Notes: generated by a model from the letters alone, not told the origin. A DNA stretch of 64,000 bases from Synergistaceae bacterium (GCA_017439345.1 JAFSJJ010000042.1:1-64000); one strand, 5' to 3'. Numbered from the stretch's first letter, positions 26,114-34,541 are shown. Program-made: numbers and translations.

Positions 26114-27238
26114 TTAATCAAGTCCGACATATGCGCCGTTTTTGATGACCATGCCTTTAGGGTCTTTCGTAACTTCGCCGTTCTTGGCCCACTTTACGTT
26201 TTCGCCGGTGACTCCGTTTAATGTCATTGTCGTGAACTGTTCGATCATCTTTGCGCAGATTGCTTCAGCGTCCATGTCAGGTGTAGCCTTCGCCTGAGTG
26301 AGTGCCTGGCAGTAAGCATAGACACAATCGTAACCGTCTGCTGCGAACTGATTAGGAATCTCGTTAAATCTCTTCTGATATTCGGCAACAAATTTAACTG
26401 TCTTCTCGTCCTTAGCGTCTGCGTTGAACGGTGTTAATAATATAACGCCCTCTGCTAATGACTTGTCAAAGCCTTCCATCGTTAAAATTCCGTCCATGCC
26501 GTCGACTCCGAACCATTTGGGAGCGTACCCCATCTGCTGAGCCTGAGCAAGAATTAATGAAGCGGGCTGATAGTACATCGGAAGGAATACGAGTTCTGCG
26601 CCCTTCTCCTTTGCGTCTGTGAGCTGAACTGAGAAATCGTTATCGTTGCCGTCTGCAAAAGTTGTCTCGCTTACTACTTCGAGTCCAAGTCCGGGAGCTT
26701 TCTCTACGAACGTATCACGGATGCCCTTAGAGTAAACATCGTCATTTTTCCAGATAACTGCAACTTTCTTAGCAAGTTTCTTGTCTGCGATATACTGCGC
26801 GCTTGCACTGCCCTGGTTAGGGTCTACAAAGCACATCTGAAACACGTTGTCTTTGCCTTCAGTAACTGCTGCGGACGAGGCTGAAGGAGTCAAAGCAAAT
26901 ATTCTGTCTGCGAAGTTCTCGGCTGCTGTTGCCTCACAGGGTTTAGAAGTTACAGAACCTAATGAAACCTGCATTCCCCAGTCTTTGAGGGCATTATAGG
27001 CATTAACTGCTTTCTCTGCATCGTGAGTATCATCTTCATAACGAAGCTCGAAAGTTATTCCTGCGTTCATTGCGTTAATCTCATCGACTGCAATTTGTGC
27101 GCCTCTCATTGCTGCCATTCCGTAAATTGCTGCTCCGCCGGTAAGTGGGCCTGTTCCGCCGATCTTGAAAGCTGCTCCGAAAGCACATGAAGCCATCGCA
27201 AGAACTAAAAGCGTGCAAGTTATAATTCTCTTTGTCAT
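26114..27238 (-). CDS. livK: Branched-chain amino acid ABC transporter substrate-binding protein (LivK)
   Basis: A 374-residue periplasmic protein with signal peptide MTKRIITCTLLVLAMASCAFG. FKIGGTGPLTGGAAIYGMAA is the conserved LIV-binding opening. GAQIAVDEINAMNAG, GSVTSKPCEA, FALTPSASSAAVTEG, VAVIWKNDDVYSKGI and NQFAADGYDCVYAYCQAL follow the family order. It binds an amino acid, probably branched-chain, though relatives vary. As first gene it is set apart from livHMGF by a terminator, which favours excess binding protein. Confidence 0.92.
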   Translation of the reverse strand: MTKRIITCTLLVLAMASCAFGAAFKIGGTGPLTGGAAIYGMAAMRGAQIAVDEINAMNAGITFELRYEDDTHDAEKAVNAYNALKDWGMQVSLGSVTSKPCEATAAENFADRIFALTPSASSAAVTEGKDNVFQMCFVDPNQGSASAQYIADKKLAKKVAVIWKNDDVYSKGIRDTFVEKAPGLGLEVVSETTFADGNDNDFSVQLTDAKEKGAELVFLPMYYQPASLILAQAQQMGYAPKWFGVDGMDGILTMEGFDKSLAEGVILLTPFNADAKDEKTVKFVAEYQKRFNEIPNQFAADGYDCVYAYCQALTQAKATPDMDAEAICAKMIEQFTTMTLNGVTGENVKWAKNGEVTKDPKGMVIKNGAYVGLD

Positions 27239-27356
27239 GGTGAAAAAATTTTCTCTCCTTTTCTTAATGCGTGTTAATAATTTATGCTTGAACCTGATAA
27301 ATACTCTACGGCCTGAGAGTCATGAATCAAGATTGAAGCCCTGTCTTTACATACAC

Positions 27357-27393
27357 AAAAAAAGCGGTCTGTAGCATATAACTCAGCAACCGC
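27357..27393 (-). terminator. Terminator after the tRNA-Arg/tRNA-Ser pair
   Basis: On the minus strand GCGGT and ACCGC close a hairpin with further pairing inside, followed by T7. It lies 20 bp downstream of tRNA-Arg. Confidence 0.7.
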
Positions 27394-27412
27394 CTCTATT
27401 CTTGTCTGATAT

Positions 27413-27489
27413 TGGCGCGGTAGGCAGGATTCGAACCCACGACCTAAGGCTCCGTAGGCCTTCGCTCTATCCAGCTGAGCTACTACCGC
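27413..27489 (-). tRNA. tRNA-Arg (anticodon ACG)
   Basis: A 77-base cloverleaf with acceptor arms GCGGTAG/CTACCGC, D-arm AGCTCAGCTGGATAGAGC, anticodon loop CTACGGA (anticodon ACG, reading CGN after deamination to inosine) and T-arm GGTTCGAATCC. The CCA end is encoded in the DNA. Confidence 0.95.
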
Positions 27490-27508
27490 AGGAAATTTTA
27501 TATATTAA

Positions 27509-27602
27509 TGGCGGTGGGTGTGAGATTCGAACTCACGATAGAGTTATTAGACCCTATACTCACTTAGCAGGCGAGCGCCTTCAGCCTCTCGGCCAACCCA
27601 CC
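27509..27602 (-). tRNA. tRNA-Ser (anticodon GCT)
   Basis: A 94-base cloverleaf with acceptor arms GGTGGGT/ACCCACC, anticodon loop CTGCTAA (anticodon GCT, reading AGC/AGT), a long class II variable arm and T-arm GAGTTCGAATCTC. The CCA end is encoded. Confidence 0.95.
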
Positions 27603-27618
27603 ACAAACTCGGAATATA

Positions 27619-28248
27619 TTATAACGCAGCTTGATTCTTGTCAAACGATTTGATAATTTTTCTTGCTCTTAACTCGTCAAGTTCACGCGAAAGACTCTCA
27701 TAATAATTAATTGGTATGTCTGCAATCACGTTCACTGACTCTTTGTAATCCCATGAAAGATTTAACGCATTATGACTCTCAAGCAATCTCGTAATCACTC
27801 CCATAGAAGCATAATCAAGAGAGATAAAAATTTTCTGAGTCATAACTCTTTGAGTCACTCCTGCAAGTTCAAGAGCCTTTGAAGCCGTCAGTCCGTATGC
27901 ATCGATTAAGCCGCGAGTCCCTAACTTAACGCCCCCGAAGTATCGAGTCACGATTACCATTACATTAACAAGAGTACTCTTTTTTATAGCAAGCAATATC
28001 GGTCGTCCTGCTGTGCCTGAAGGTTCGCCGTCATCTGAAAAATATTCGTACTCCCCTGAACTTCCCATGATATAAGCCCTGCAGTTGTGAGTCGCGTCCC
28101 TGTGCTGTGAAGTGATTCGAGTCAGAAAATCTCTTGCTTCGTCCTCAGAGTGAACGGGTTCAAGATTAGCAATGAATACAGAACGCTTTATTTTCTCCTC
28201 GTAAATCGCAGCTCGTGAAGGTTCGTTATAGACATTCGTTCCAAGCAT
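27619..28248 (-). CDS. IMPACT/YigZ family protein
   Basis: A 209-residue YigZ homologue. The N-terminal RNase-PH-like domain shows KRSVFIANLEPVHSEDEARD, SQHRDATHNCRAYI, SDDGEPSGTAGRPIL and VMVIVTRYFGGVKLGTRGLI, followed by a small ferredoxin-like domain from about residue 135. The family is linked to translation-stress control in eukaryotes; the bacterial role is unsettled. It overlaps the upstream HIT gene by 23 bp. Length is typical. Confidence 0.92.
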   Translation of the reverse strand: MLGTNVYNEPSRAAIYEEKIKRSVFIANLEPVHSEDEARDFLTRITSQHRDATHNCRAYIMGSSGEYEYFSDDGEPSGTAGRPILLAIKKSTLVNVMVIVTRYFGGVKLGTRGLIDAYGLTASKALELAGVTQRVMTQKIFISLDYASMGVITRLLESHNALNLSWDYKESVNVIADIPINYYESLSRELDELRARKIIKSFDKNQAAL

Positions 28249-28711
28249 CTTTAATCTTTCGCCATGAGTTTTCGATAGCGTCAGAAAGGACTCTTGTGTC
28301 AGCTAAGACCGGCATGAAATTATTATCTCCGTTCCATCTGGGTACTATGTGCCTGTGAAGGTGTCCTGCGACTCCTGCTCCTGCTGTGAGACCTAAATTG
28401 ATTCCCATGTTGAAGCCGTCCGGGTGCATTACGTGCTTTAAGACTTTTACGGCGTGTGATGTCAGATTGTGAAGCTCTAAAATTTCCTCGTCAGTCAATG
28501 ATTCATAAACATTCGTGTGCCTGAAGGGAATAACCATCATGTGGCCGGGGTTGTAGGGGTATAAATTCATAATCACAAAGCATGTTTTGCCCCTGTGAAC
28601 TATGAAATGTTCGTCGTCCTTGTGTTCAGCCGGAAAATCACAGAATATACAGCCCTCGTGCTTGGGAGCTTCTATATAACTCATCCGCCATGTTGCATAT
28701 AACTGCTGCAT
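28226..28711 (-). CDS. HIT-family hydrolase (Ap4A phosphorylase/hydrolase-like)
   Basis: A 161-residue histidine-triad protein. GCIFCDFPAEHKDDEHFIVH holds a CxxC zinc pair, and NPGHMMVIPFRHTNVY is the conserved middle. GVAGHLHRHIVPRW is the catalytic histidine triad. Members cleave dinucleoside polyphosphates or nucleotide conjugates in the cytoplasm. The ATG at 28711 is chosen because AAAGGAGT lies nine bases upstream; a longer TTG-started frame to 28738 contains that site within it. Confidence 0.92.
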   Translation of the reverse strand: MQQLYATWRMSYIEAPKHEGCIFCDFPAEHKDDEHFIVHRGKTCFVIMNLYPYNPGHMMVIPFRHTNVYESLTDEEILELHNLTSHAVKVLKHVMHPDGFNMGINLGLTAGAGVAGHLHRHIVPRWNGDNNFMPVLADTRVLSDAIENSWRKIKDAWNECL

Positions 28712-28804
28712 AAGTGAAAGACTCCTTTCAAGATTCAAAATTAATTACTTGTGAGAAAATTATAGCGTGTAATTAAAAATTTATTGCTCAGGAGGTTTAT
28801 CATC

Positions 28805-29215
28805 ATGAAAAAGAATCGTATGCTCTTGGCCTACACTCTAATTCTTGTTATCGTAGCTGCTCTGTTCGTGTGGAATGAGTCTCAGGACTTCGACGACACT
28901 CAATACGTTATCTATCTTGGAACGAATGACAAGGACTCTAACTTGCCTGTGTTCTCACATGAAGAAGCAAAGAGTAAACTTAAAGATATTCTCGCAAAAT
29001 ATTTCTCAGGCTGGACAATTCTCGAAGCTGAAGGAGGCTGGACTGATGACAACGGCAAAATTTCTCATGAGTTCACGCTTGTAATTTACTTGAGCCAGAC
29101 GAATAAAGCAAAAGTTCATGAAGCGTCAGACGAGTTAATAAAAACTTTCAATCAGTCTTCAGTGTTGATTCACGAAAATCCTACGAGAAAAGAATTTTAT
29201 TCAGGGGGAAAATAG
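28805..29215 (+). CDS. Membrane-anchored DUF3574-like protein
   Basis: A 136-residue protein with one N-terminal hydrophobic segment (MLLAYTLILVIVAALFVW), probably an uncleaved anchor. The rest, exported, shows TQYVIYLGTNDKD, an acidic middle, FSGWTILEAEGGWTDDNGKI and SHEFTLVIYL. This resembles DUF3574 (opening Y.lyfG, central T...A.G.W...g.i..E.s.v). No enzymatic residues are evident and the role is unknown. AGGAGG sits nine bases before the ATG at 28805. It lies upstream of ddl with a 38-bp gap. Confidence 0.65.
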   Translation: MKKNRMLLAYTLILVIVAALFVWNESQDFDDTQYVIYLGTNDKDSNLPVFSHEEAKSKLKDILAKYFSGWTILEAEGGWTDDNGKISHEFTLVIYLSQTNKAKVHEASDELIKTFNQSSVLIHENPTRKEFYSGGK

Positions 29216-29253
29216 CAATATAAATTTTATTACTTACAAAGGAAAATTTACAC

Positions 29254-30168
29254 ATGAACGATATAAAAAATGTTGCTGTCTTATGTGGAGGAGACGGCAG
29301 AGAACGCGAAGTATCACTCAGGAGCGGAGAAGCTGTATGCAAAGCTCTCAATCAGGCAGGCTTTAACGCTCAAACACTCGATTTACATTCACTAAGCGAA
29401 GTTGACAGGGTAAAAAATTTTGACGCAGCCTTCATCGCAATGCACGGAGACTGGGGAGAAGACGGCAGACTTCAATCTGAACTCGACAAGCTGAATATTC
29501 ACTACACAGGTTCAGGCCCCGAAGCAAGCGCGCTGGCTATGGACAAGTGGAAAGCATTGACTCTATTCAAGAAGTCAGGCATAAGGACTCCGGAAAGTTT
29601 ATTAATGCCCGTTAGCTGTGACGAGATTATCGCAAAGTTAGGCTCTGATGTCGTAGTCAAGCCTTGTTCAGGAGGCAGCACAGTCGGTGTTACTATAATT
29701 AAGGGTCTCACACCTGAGAAGTTATCGCAGGCTGTCGAACTCGCAAAAGAAAGCTACGAGTCTGACGTTATGATTGAGAAGTATATTTCAGGACGTGAAT
29801 TAACGTGCGCAATCTGGGAACATGACGGCCAAGTTGAAGCATTGCCCGTTATTGAAATCGTCCCTCACGCTGGATTCTATGACTACAAGAACAAATACAC
29901 ATCAGGAGCTACGGAATATATCACTCCCGCAAAGATTGACGACTCAGCAAGAGAACAGATAAGCAGCATGGCAGTCAAAGCTCATCAAGTCTTAGGGTGC
30001 AGAGCCTACAGCAGGTCAGATTTCAGACTCACTCAAGATAACACTGCATACATTCTCGAAGTAAATACTGCTCCGGGAATGACAGCAACGAGTCTCGTTC
30101 CCAAAGCTGCAAGGGCCGCAGGAATAGACTTCCCCGAATTCTTAACGCATATATTGAGGTGTGAATAA
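29254..30168 (+). CDS. ddl: D-alanine--D-alanine ligase
   Basis: A 304-residue ATP-grasp ligase that makes the D-Ala-D-Ala dipeptide for peptidoglycan. VAVLCGGDGREREVSLRSGE is the N-terminal signature with the catalytic Glu/Ser pair; FIAMHGDWGEDGRLQSELDK is the second. VVKPCSGGSTVGVTI is the ATP-binding Lys/Ser loop; FYDYKNKYTSGATEYITPA is the omega-loop with Tyr-Lys. RSDFRL and ILEVNTAPGMT bind Mg2+ and the second substrate. The Tyr in the omega-loop fits a D-Ala rather than D-lactate ligase. The next gene, 4 bp on, is a VanX-like dipeptidase that splits the same dipeptide. Confidence 0.94.
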   Translation: MNDIKNVAVLCGGDGREREVSLRSGEAVCKALNQAGFNAQTLDLHSLSEVDRVKNFDAAFIAMHGDWGEDGRLQSELDKLNIHYTGSGPEASALAMDKWKALTLFKKSGIRTPESLLMPVSCDEIIAKLGSDVVVKPCSGGSTVGVTIIKGLTPEKLSQAVELAKESYESDVMIEKYISGRELTCAIWEHDGQVEALPVIEIVPHAGFYDYKNKYTSGATEYITPAKIDDSAREQISSMAVKAHQVLGCRAYSRSDFRLTQDNTAYILEVNTAPGMTATSLVPKAARAAGIDFPEFLTHILRCE

Positions 30169-30171
30169 ATA

Positions 30172-30828
30172 ATGAACTTCACCAAAGATAACGAAAAACT
30201 TGTGCAGGCGAGTCTCTATCCTGAAAAAATTTTAGTCAAAAGCTGGTACTTCGGTGAAGGATTGCCCGGCAGTCTCCCTGAAGCGTGGCTGCGTGAGAGC
30301 GTCTACGAGAGATTATTAATTGCTGCTGAGTCTTTGTCTGACGGAATGAGATTAATTATCTGGGACGGCTGGAGATCATTCGAGCTGCAAAAATTCCTGT
30401 TCGATACTTTATATTCACGTTACAAGGCTAAAGGTTTCGACGACGATAAAGCATACGAACTCACAAAAACTTTTGTCGCTGTACCTTCCAAAGACCCGGA
30501 GAACGTATCAGGACACTTGACAGGAGGCTCAATAGATTTGACTCTTGCTGATAAGTACGGGCATTATTTACCGATGGGAGGCAGCTTTGACGAGACAGAA
30601 GAACATTCAGCAACGAATTACTACGAGCATTCTGACTTGAGCATTCAAATCAATGTTATAGCACTCGAAAACAGACGGACTCTTGTACGCGTTATGACTG
30701 AGGCAGGCTTCACGAATAACCCTAACGAATGGTGGCACTACGATTACGGCAATAGACGCTGGGCAGAACGTTCAGGTTCAGGCGAAATTTTTTACGGATA
30801 CACTCAGCCCCCGTTTAAGTGGCACTAG
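30172..30828 (+). CDS. D-Ala-D-Ala dipeptidase (VanX/DdpX-like, peptidase M15D)
   Basis: A 218-residue zinc peptidase. LIIWDGWRSFELQKFLFD carries the conserved Arg. SGHLTGGSIDLTLAD is the SxHxxGxxxD zinc motif, and EWWHYDYGNRRWAE gives the EWWH block with catalytic Glu and third zinc ligand. VanX-type enzymes hydrolyse free D-Ala-D-Ala. No signal peptide is evident, so it is cytoplasmic. No vanH, vanA or regulator lies nearby, so recycling or use of D-Ala-D-Ala is more likely than glycopeptide resistance. Its position right after ddl is striking. Confidence 0.88.
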   Translation: MNFTKDNEKLVQASLYPEKILVKSWYFGEGLPGSLPEAWLRESVYERLLIAAESLSDGMRLIIWDGWRSFELQKFLFDTLYSRYKAKGFDDDKAYELTKTFVAVPSKDPENVSGHLTGGSIDLTLADKYGHYLPMGGSFDETEEHSATNYYEHSDLSIQINVIALENRRTLVRVMTEAGFTNNPNEWWHYDYGNRRWAERSGSGEIFYGYTQPPFKWH

Positions 30829-30844
30829 AAAGGAGCATTTATAA

Positions 30845-31309
30845 ATGAACGACACGTTAATAATATATTTCTCCAAGAGTGGAACTACTAAGAAAGCCGC
30901 AGAATACATAGCAAGCGAGATCAATGCACCGCTTCACGAGATAAAGACAGAGAAAGTTTACCCAAAGAATTACATGATGACGATTCTAGAGTCCATCAAA
31001 GAATTCAAGAAGGGTGAGAGACTCGCACTGACTGATGATGTTATAGAGAACTTCTCGGACTACAAGAATATTATAATCGGCTTCCCTATATGGTGCTTCA
31101 CGTGTCCTATGGCAGTAATTTCTTTCATTGAGAAATATGACTTCACAGGCAAAAAGATTTACCCGTTCTGTACGTCAGGAGGCTCAAACTGTGATAAGGC
31201 TGCGTTAAAGATTCGCGAACTCTGCAAGGGTGCTGATGTCAAAGACGGAATCAAGGCTAATAATCTTGACAAGGGGAAGTTATCAGAATGGCTGAAGGAC
31301 TTACACTAG
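30845..31309 (+). CDS. Flavodoxin-like protein
   Basis: A 154-residue protein of the flavodoxin fold. LIIYFSKSGTTKKAAEYIA at the N-terminus is the FMN phosphate-binding loop. IIGFPIWCFTCPMAVISFI is the second FMN loop, with the aromatic Trp, and PFCTSGGSNCDKA the third. It is probably an electron carrier or an NAD(P)H:quinone-type flavoprotein in the cytoplasm. It ends 22 bp inside the start of the larE-like gene, so the two are probably co-translated. Confidence 0.85.
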   Translation: MNDTLIIYFSKSGTTKKAAEYIASEINAPLHEIKTEKVYPKNYMMTILESIKEFKKGERLALTDDVIENFSDYKNIIIGFPIWCFTCPMAVISFIEKYDFTGKKIYPFCTSGGSNCDKAALKIRELCKGADVKDGIKANNLDKGKLSEWLKDLH

Positions 31310-32118
31310 AACTTGACTCAAAATTTCAGGCTCTCAAAGAATATATAAGCTCGCTTGATAGTGTCGCAGTTGCTTTCTCAGGAGGAGTCGACTCGACTCT
31401 GTTATCAAAAGTAGCTCATGATGTCTTAGGTGATAGAGTCTTGGCCGTAACTATAGAGTCCGTCTTTATTCCAAGATGGGAGCTCAACGAGGCAGAATCT
31501 TTCTGTAAAGCACATAATATCTCACACAAGATAATTCACGTTGATGAGTTAAGCATTCCCGGTGTCAAAGAAAATAATCCCGACAGGTGTTATTTATGCA
31601 AGAAGGCATTATTTACCCGAATTCTTGAGACTGCACGCGAGAATAATATTGCTAACGTTATAGAAGGCTCTAATCTCGATGACTTGAAAGACTACAGGCC
31701 GGGACTCAAGGCTCTTGAAGAGTTAGATATAAAGAGTCCGTTACAAATTGCAGGCTTGAATAAAGATGAGATTCGATGCTTGTCTCGTGAACTTGGTCTG
31801 CCTACATGGAAGAAGCCCTCGTTTGCATGTATGGCTTCAAGAATAGCTTACGGCGAAATTATCACAGAGAAAAAATTATCGATGGTCGAACAGTCAGAAC
31901 GTGTTTTATTAGAGTCAGGCTTCAGGCAGTTCCGAGTCAGGCTTCACGGTGATAACTTAGCACGCATTGAGATATTACCCGAAGACTTTGCGAGAATAAT
32001 GCGTGATGACACTCGAAATAAAATATATGACTCATTAAAGGCTCTCGGCTTTGAATATATTTCTCTTGATCTTAAGGGCTATCGAACAGGCAGCATGAAT
32101 AATTTCTTGACAAGTTAA
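31288..32118 (+). CDS. larE: LarE-family ATP-dependent sacrificial sulfur transferase
   Basis: A 276-residue PP-loop protein. VAFSGGVDSTLLSKVAHDVL is the pyrophosphatase loop; NPDRCYLCKKALFTRI and VIEGSNLDDLKDYRPG are LarE-type blocks. PSFACMASRIAYGE carries the cysteine whose sulfur is donated in Lactiplantibacillus LarE. The protein builds the nickel-pincer nucleotide cofactor from an NAD-derived precursor. No larA, larB or larC is seen nearby, so they may lie elsewhere, or it may serve another sulfur transfer. The start overlaps the flavodoxin gene, with GGGGAAG eight bases upstream. Confidence 0.88.
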   Translation: MAEGLTLELDSKFQALKEYISSLDSVAVAFSGGVDSTLLSKVAHDVLGDRVLAVTIESVFIPRWELNEAESFCKAHNISHKIIHVDELSIPGVKENNPDRCYLCKKALFTRILETARENNIANVIEGSNLDDLKDYRPGLKALEELDIKSPLQIAGLNKDEIRCLSRELGLPTWKKPSFACMASRIAYGEIITEKKLSMVEQSERVLLESGFRQFRVRLHGDNLARIEILPEDFARIMRDDTRNKIYDSLKALGFEYISLDLKGYRTGSMNNFLTS

Positions 32119-32317
32119 AGCGTGTATGTAATTATTTACCCGGATTTAATATCTATGAACGGAGAAATTTTTTATCGTGAACTCTTTTAAGTTATCAGCA
32201 AATAATTATTTCATGTTTAGCTTTAGCTTCTGGTACCGGCTTAATCAGAGGCATAAATAATTATTCGGCTAGGACTGAAGAGAGCATTCACACCGCAAAT
32301 ATATAAAACTTGAACAC

Positions 32318-32362
32318 AGAAGCACCTTCTGAACAGCCAAAGTTCGGAGGGTGTTTTTATTT
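32318..32362 (+). terminator. Terminator upstream of the AroB-like gene
   Basis: AAGCACCTTCTGAAC pairs, with several G-T pairs, with GTTCGGAGGGTGTTT, followed by a short T-rich tail. The 200 bases before it (32119-32317) hold no gene I can support. Confidence 0.55.
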
Positions 32363-32380
32363 ACGAAAGGATTTATTAAC

Positions 32381-33445
32381 ATGCCTGCAACGATAAAGAT
32401 TAATAATTACAACGTCAAGATTCAGAAAGGCTTGATTAACAGATTAGGACTCGAGATATTAAGGCTCAGCAGCGAGTCAGAGTCAGAGCTTGAGATGGTC
32501 TTAATAACTGACGAGAAGAATTCAAGTTTGTATCTGCAAAATATAATCACCAACTTTCAGGAATGCCCAAGACCTGAAGGAATGAAGTTAAGATTCTGCG
32601 AGCTGTTATTAGACTCAGAGTCAGCCGGAAACTTTCACTCTTTACCCAAACTGCTTGAAGATATGTCTGCTTTGAGCTTGTCTGAAAAATGCTGTGTTGC
32701 TGCTCTTGGTGATAAGAAAATATGTGCGTCGGCAGCGTTTGCTTCTCAGTGTTACATGTCAGGCGTTAAACTCGTGTTAATACCCGTTACTCTTGAGGCC
32801 ATGCTCGTAACATGTACAGGAGTCAGGGCGGAACTTGAATTAAGCTCCGGGAAAAATTTCGCAGGAGTAAACTATCAGCCCTCGTTAGTATTATGCGATC
32901 CCGAATGCCTTAATGCCCTGCCCGAAGACGAATATAAATCGAATCTCATTGACGCGTTGTCTATTGCTGTCCTGAATTCAAGAGACATGTTAAGACTCTT
33001 TGAAGCTGATGATATTTGCGCAAATCTTGATGAGATTATAGAACTCTGCATAAAGTTCAAAGCTGCTAACACTGACTCAGAAGGCCGCAAAAAGTTTTTA
33101 AGCTCGTGTGTAGTATCTGCTCAGGCTTTCGAGAGGCTTCACTCTGATAAAATTCCTCATGTCATAGCAGCTGCTCAGGGTATAGCTATCGTTGCAAGGG
33201 CAGGACTTAAATTAAACTGGTTCTCAGGAAATACAGCGATGAGAATATTAAACGCGATAAAGAAACTTGATTTGCCTTTGAGTTACAGAGGATCATTAAG
33301 AGCAGGTGAAGTAGCACATGAGATCATGAAGATTAATAAAGACGGGTTAAAGTTTGCTCTGCCGAGTGACTCCGGTGATTATGTTCTGCGCGAGTTCAAA
33401 GAGTCAGAATTTGAGTCAGTGATTTCTGCGGGCATGACATTATAA
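32381..33445 (+). CDS. Degenerate 3-dehydroquinate-synthase-like protein (AroB fold)
   Basis: A 354-residue protein that follows AroB end to end but has lost most of the active site. ASQCYMSGVKLVLIPVTLEA matches the YxRGVxxxxxPTTLLA block and YQPSLVLCDPECLNALPEDE matches YQPxxVxxDxxxLxTLP. The glycine-rich NAD loop (GGGVxGD) reads ALGDKKI, and DSSVGGKT reads TCTGVRAE. The zinc Glu-x2-Lys region reads NLIDALS, and the LNxGHTxGHAIE block has no histidines; only one His (KIPHVIAAAQG) is kept. The ATG at 32381 has AAAGGA upstream. It is probably not a dehydroquinate synthase; what it does is unknown. Confidence 0.65.
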   Translation: MPATIKINNYNVKIQKGLINRLGLEILRLSSESESELEMVLITDEKNSSLYLQNIITNFQECPRPEGMKLRFCELLLDSESAGNFHSLPKLLEDMSALSLSEKCCVAALGDKKICASAAFASQCYMSGVKLVLIPVTLEAMLVTCTGVRAELELSSGKNFAGVNYQPSLVLCDPECLNALPEDEYKSNLIDALSIAVLNSRDMLRLFEADDICANLDEIIELCIKFKAANTDSEGRKKFLSSCVVSAQAFERLHSDKIPHVIAAAQGIAIVARAGLKLNWFSGNTAMRILNAIKKLDLPLSYRGSLRAGEVAHEIMKINKDGLKFALPSDSGDYVLREFKESEFESVISAGMTL

Positions 33446-33490
33446 AGTGCGATATAATATACACAATACTTTTCAGGAGGTCTGCATATC

Positions 33491-34027
33491 ATGGAAGTTC
33501 GTTTTGTACAGCGCGGAGCTGAAATTGACGATAAGCTCAGAGACTATATGGAGAAGAAGATTTCTAAGCTCGAAAAATTCTTCAGGAAAATATTAAACTG
33601 TCAAATCGTAGTAACTCATCACAAAGGCAGCTTTAATGTCGAGACTACTGCAAATGCAAACGGTGTAATCTTACGTGCTGAAGAGGACGCGCTGGAGCCT
33701 CGAAAAGCATTTGACCAGTCACTAAAGAATCTCGAACGCAGGATCAAGAAATATAATTCTTATCTCAAGGACAGGGCACAGTTTGGAGCCGGTGAAGAGT
33801 TCTCGTTCAGCCTTGACGAAGCCCCCGAGTCAGAGTCAGAGAATGTACCGGTAATCGATAAGGTCAAGAAGGTTCAAGTCTACCCGATGAACACGACTGA
33901 AGCTGTTATGCAGATGGAACTTGTAGGGCACTCGTTCTTTATGTTCCAGAACGCAGAGACAGGAGAAATCAACGTCGTATACAAACGCGGCGAGGACAGC
34001 TACGGACTCCTTGAGCCTGTAAGATAA
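33491..34027 (+). CDS. hpf: Ribosome hibernation-promoting factor, long form
   Basis: A 178-residue long HPF. The N-terminal domain (residues 1-98) shows MEVRFVQRGAEIDDKLRDYM, KKISKLEKFF and the basic LKNLERRIKKYNSYL. A Ser-Glu linker leads to the C-terminal dimerisation domain VYPMNTTEAVMQMELVGHSF, FMFQNAETGEINVVYKR and SYGLLEP. The N-domain sits in the decoding groove of idle 30S subunits, and the C-domain pairs ribosomes into 100S dimers. AGGAGG precedes the ATG, and a TATAAT at 33453-33458 may be its -10 box. Confidence 0.94.
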   Translation: MEVRFVQRGAEIDDKLRDYMEKKISKLEKFFRKILNCQIVVTHHKGSFNVETTANANGVILRAEEDALEPRKAFDQSLKNLERRIKKYNSYLKDRAQFGAGEEFSFSLDEAPESESENVPVIDKVKKVQVYPMNTTEAVMQMELVGHSFFMFQNAETGEINVVYKRGEDSYGLLEPVR

Positions 34028-34040
34028 TATTAATAATTAT

Positions 34041-34082
34041 TCCCCCTGATTCATGTTTGTGAGTCAGAGGGATTTTTTTTTT
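34041..34082 (+). terminator. Terminator after hpf
   Basis: CCCCCTGATTCA (34041-34052) pairs with TGAGTCAGAGGG (34059-34070) around a six-base loop, followed by a T-run to 34082. Confidence 0.9.
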
Positions 34083-34485
34083 ATTGCTCGAGAAATTTTC
34101 TCAGCCACTCTTCAAGTTTGTTGCCTTCCCGTAATAATTTCCCGTCATGTGATGTGAATGCGTGCTTGGTGTAGCCCTCCGCAGCAAGTTTGTTAGTCCC
34201 TGCGTGAAATATCCTGCACGTGAAGACTACGCTTATTTTAGTGAGCTTAGTGATGCTCGTCTCGATGTCAATCTCTTCGTCATAGTAAAGCGATGATTTG
34301 TATCTGCAATGAGCTTCAACGACAGGCAGCAAGACTCCTTCTTCTTCCCAGAGTGAAAAGCTCTTACCGTTAGCCCTGCATAAGTCGCTTCGTCCCATCT
34401 CGAACCAGTCCATGTAACGCCCATAATATGCGACTCCCATCTTGTCAGTTTCGCCGTATCTGACTCGTGTTCGTGTTATGTGCAA
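34081..34485 (-). CDS. 4-hydroxybenzoyl-CoA-type (YbgC-like) acyl-CoA thioesterase
   Basis: A 134-residue hotdog-fold protein. RVRYGETDKMGVAYYGRYMD is the YbgC motif, with the catalytic Asp and, unusually, Tyr-Tyr in place of the common H/NxxY. YFD-type sequence MDWFEMGRSDL and a central EIDIETSITKLTKISVVFT strand follow. It probably hydrolyses short acyl-CoA thioesters in the cytoplasm. It is convergent with hpf, sharing the terminator region. Confidence 0.85.
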   Translation of the reverse strand: MHITRTRVRYGETDKMGVAYYGRYMDWFEMGRSDLCRANGKSFSLWEEEGVLLPVVEAHCRYKSSLYYDEEIDIETSITKLTKISVVFTCRIFHAGTNKLAAEGYTKHAFTSHDGKLLREGNKLEEWLRKFLEQ

Positions 34486-34541
34486 AGTGAATCACTCTCC
34501 GTTAAGTAATATTATCTCTCATTCGTATCACCCTGTGTTGA

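Noticed and set aside
27402-27653. Plus-strand open frame across the tRNA-Arg and tRNA-Ser genes
   Set aside because: It is the complement of two well-formed tRNAs; no ribosome site and no protein-like composition.
30172-30828. Vancomycin-resistance operon
   Set aside because: Only ddl and a VanX-like gene are present; vanH, a D-lactate ligase, vanR and vanS are absent, and the ligase keeps the Tyr-Lys omega-loop typical of D-Ala-D-Ala ligases.
32119-32317. Possible small or decayed gene between larE and the AroB-like gene
   Set aside because: Short frames such as one from GTG at about 32177 exist, but none has convincing motifs or homology that I can defend.
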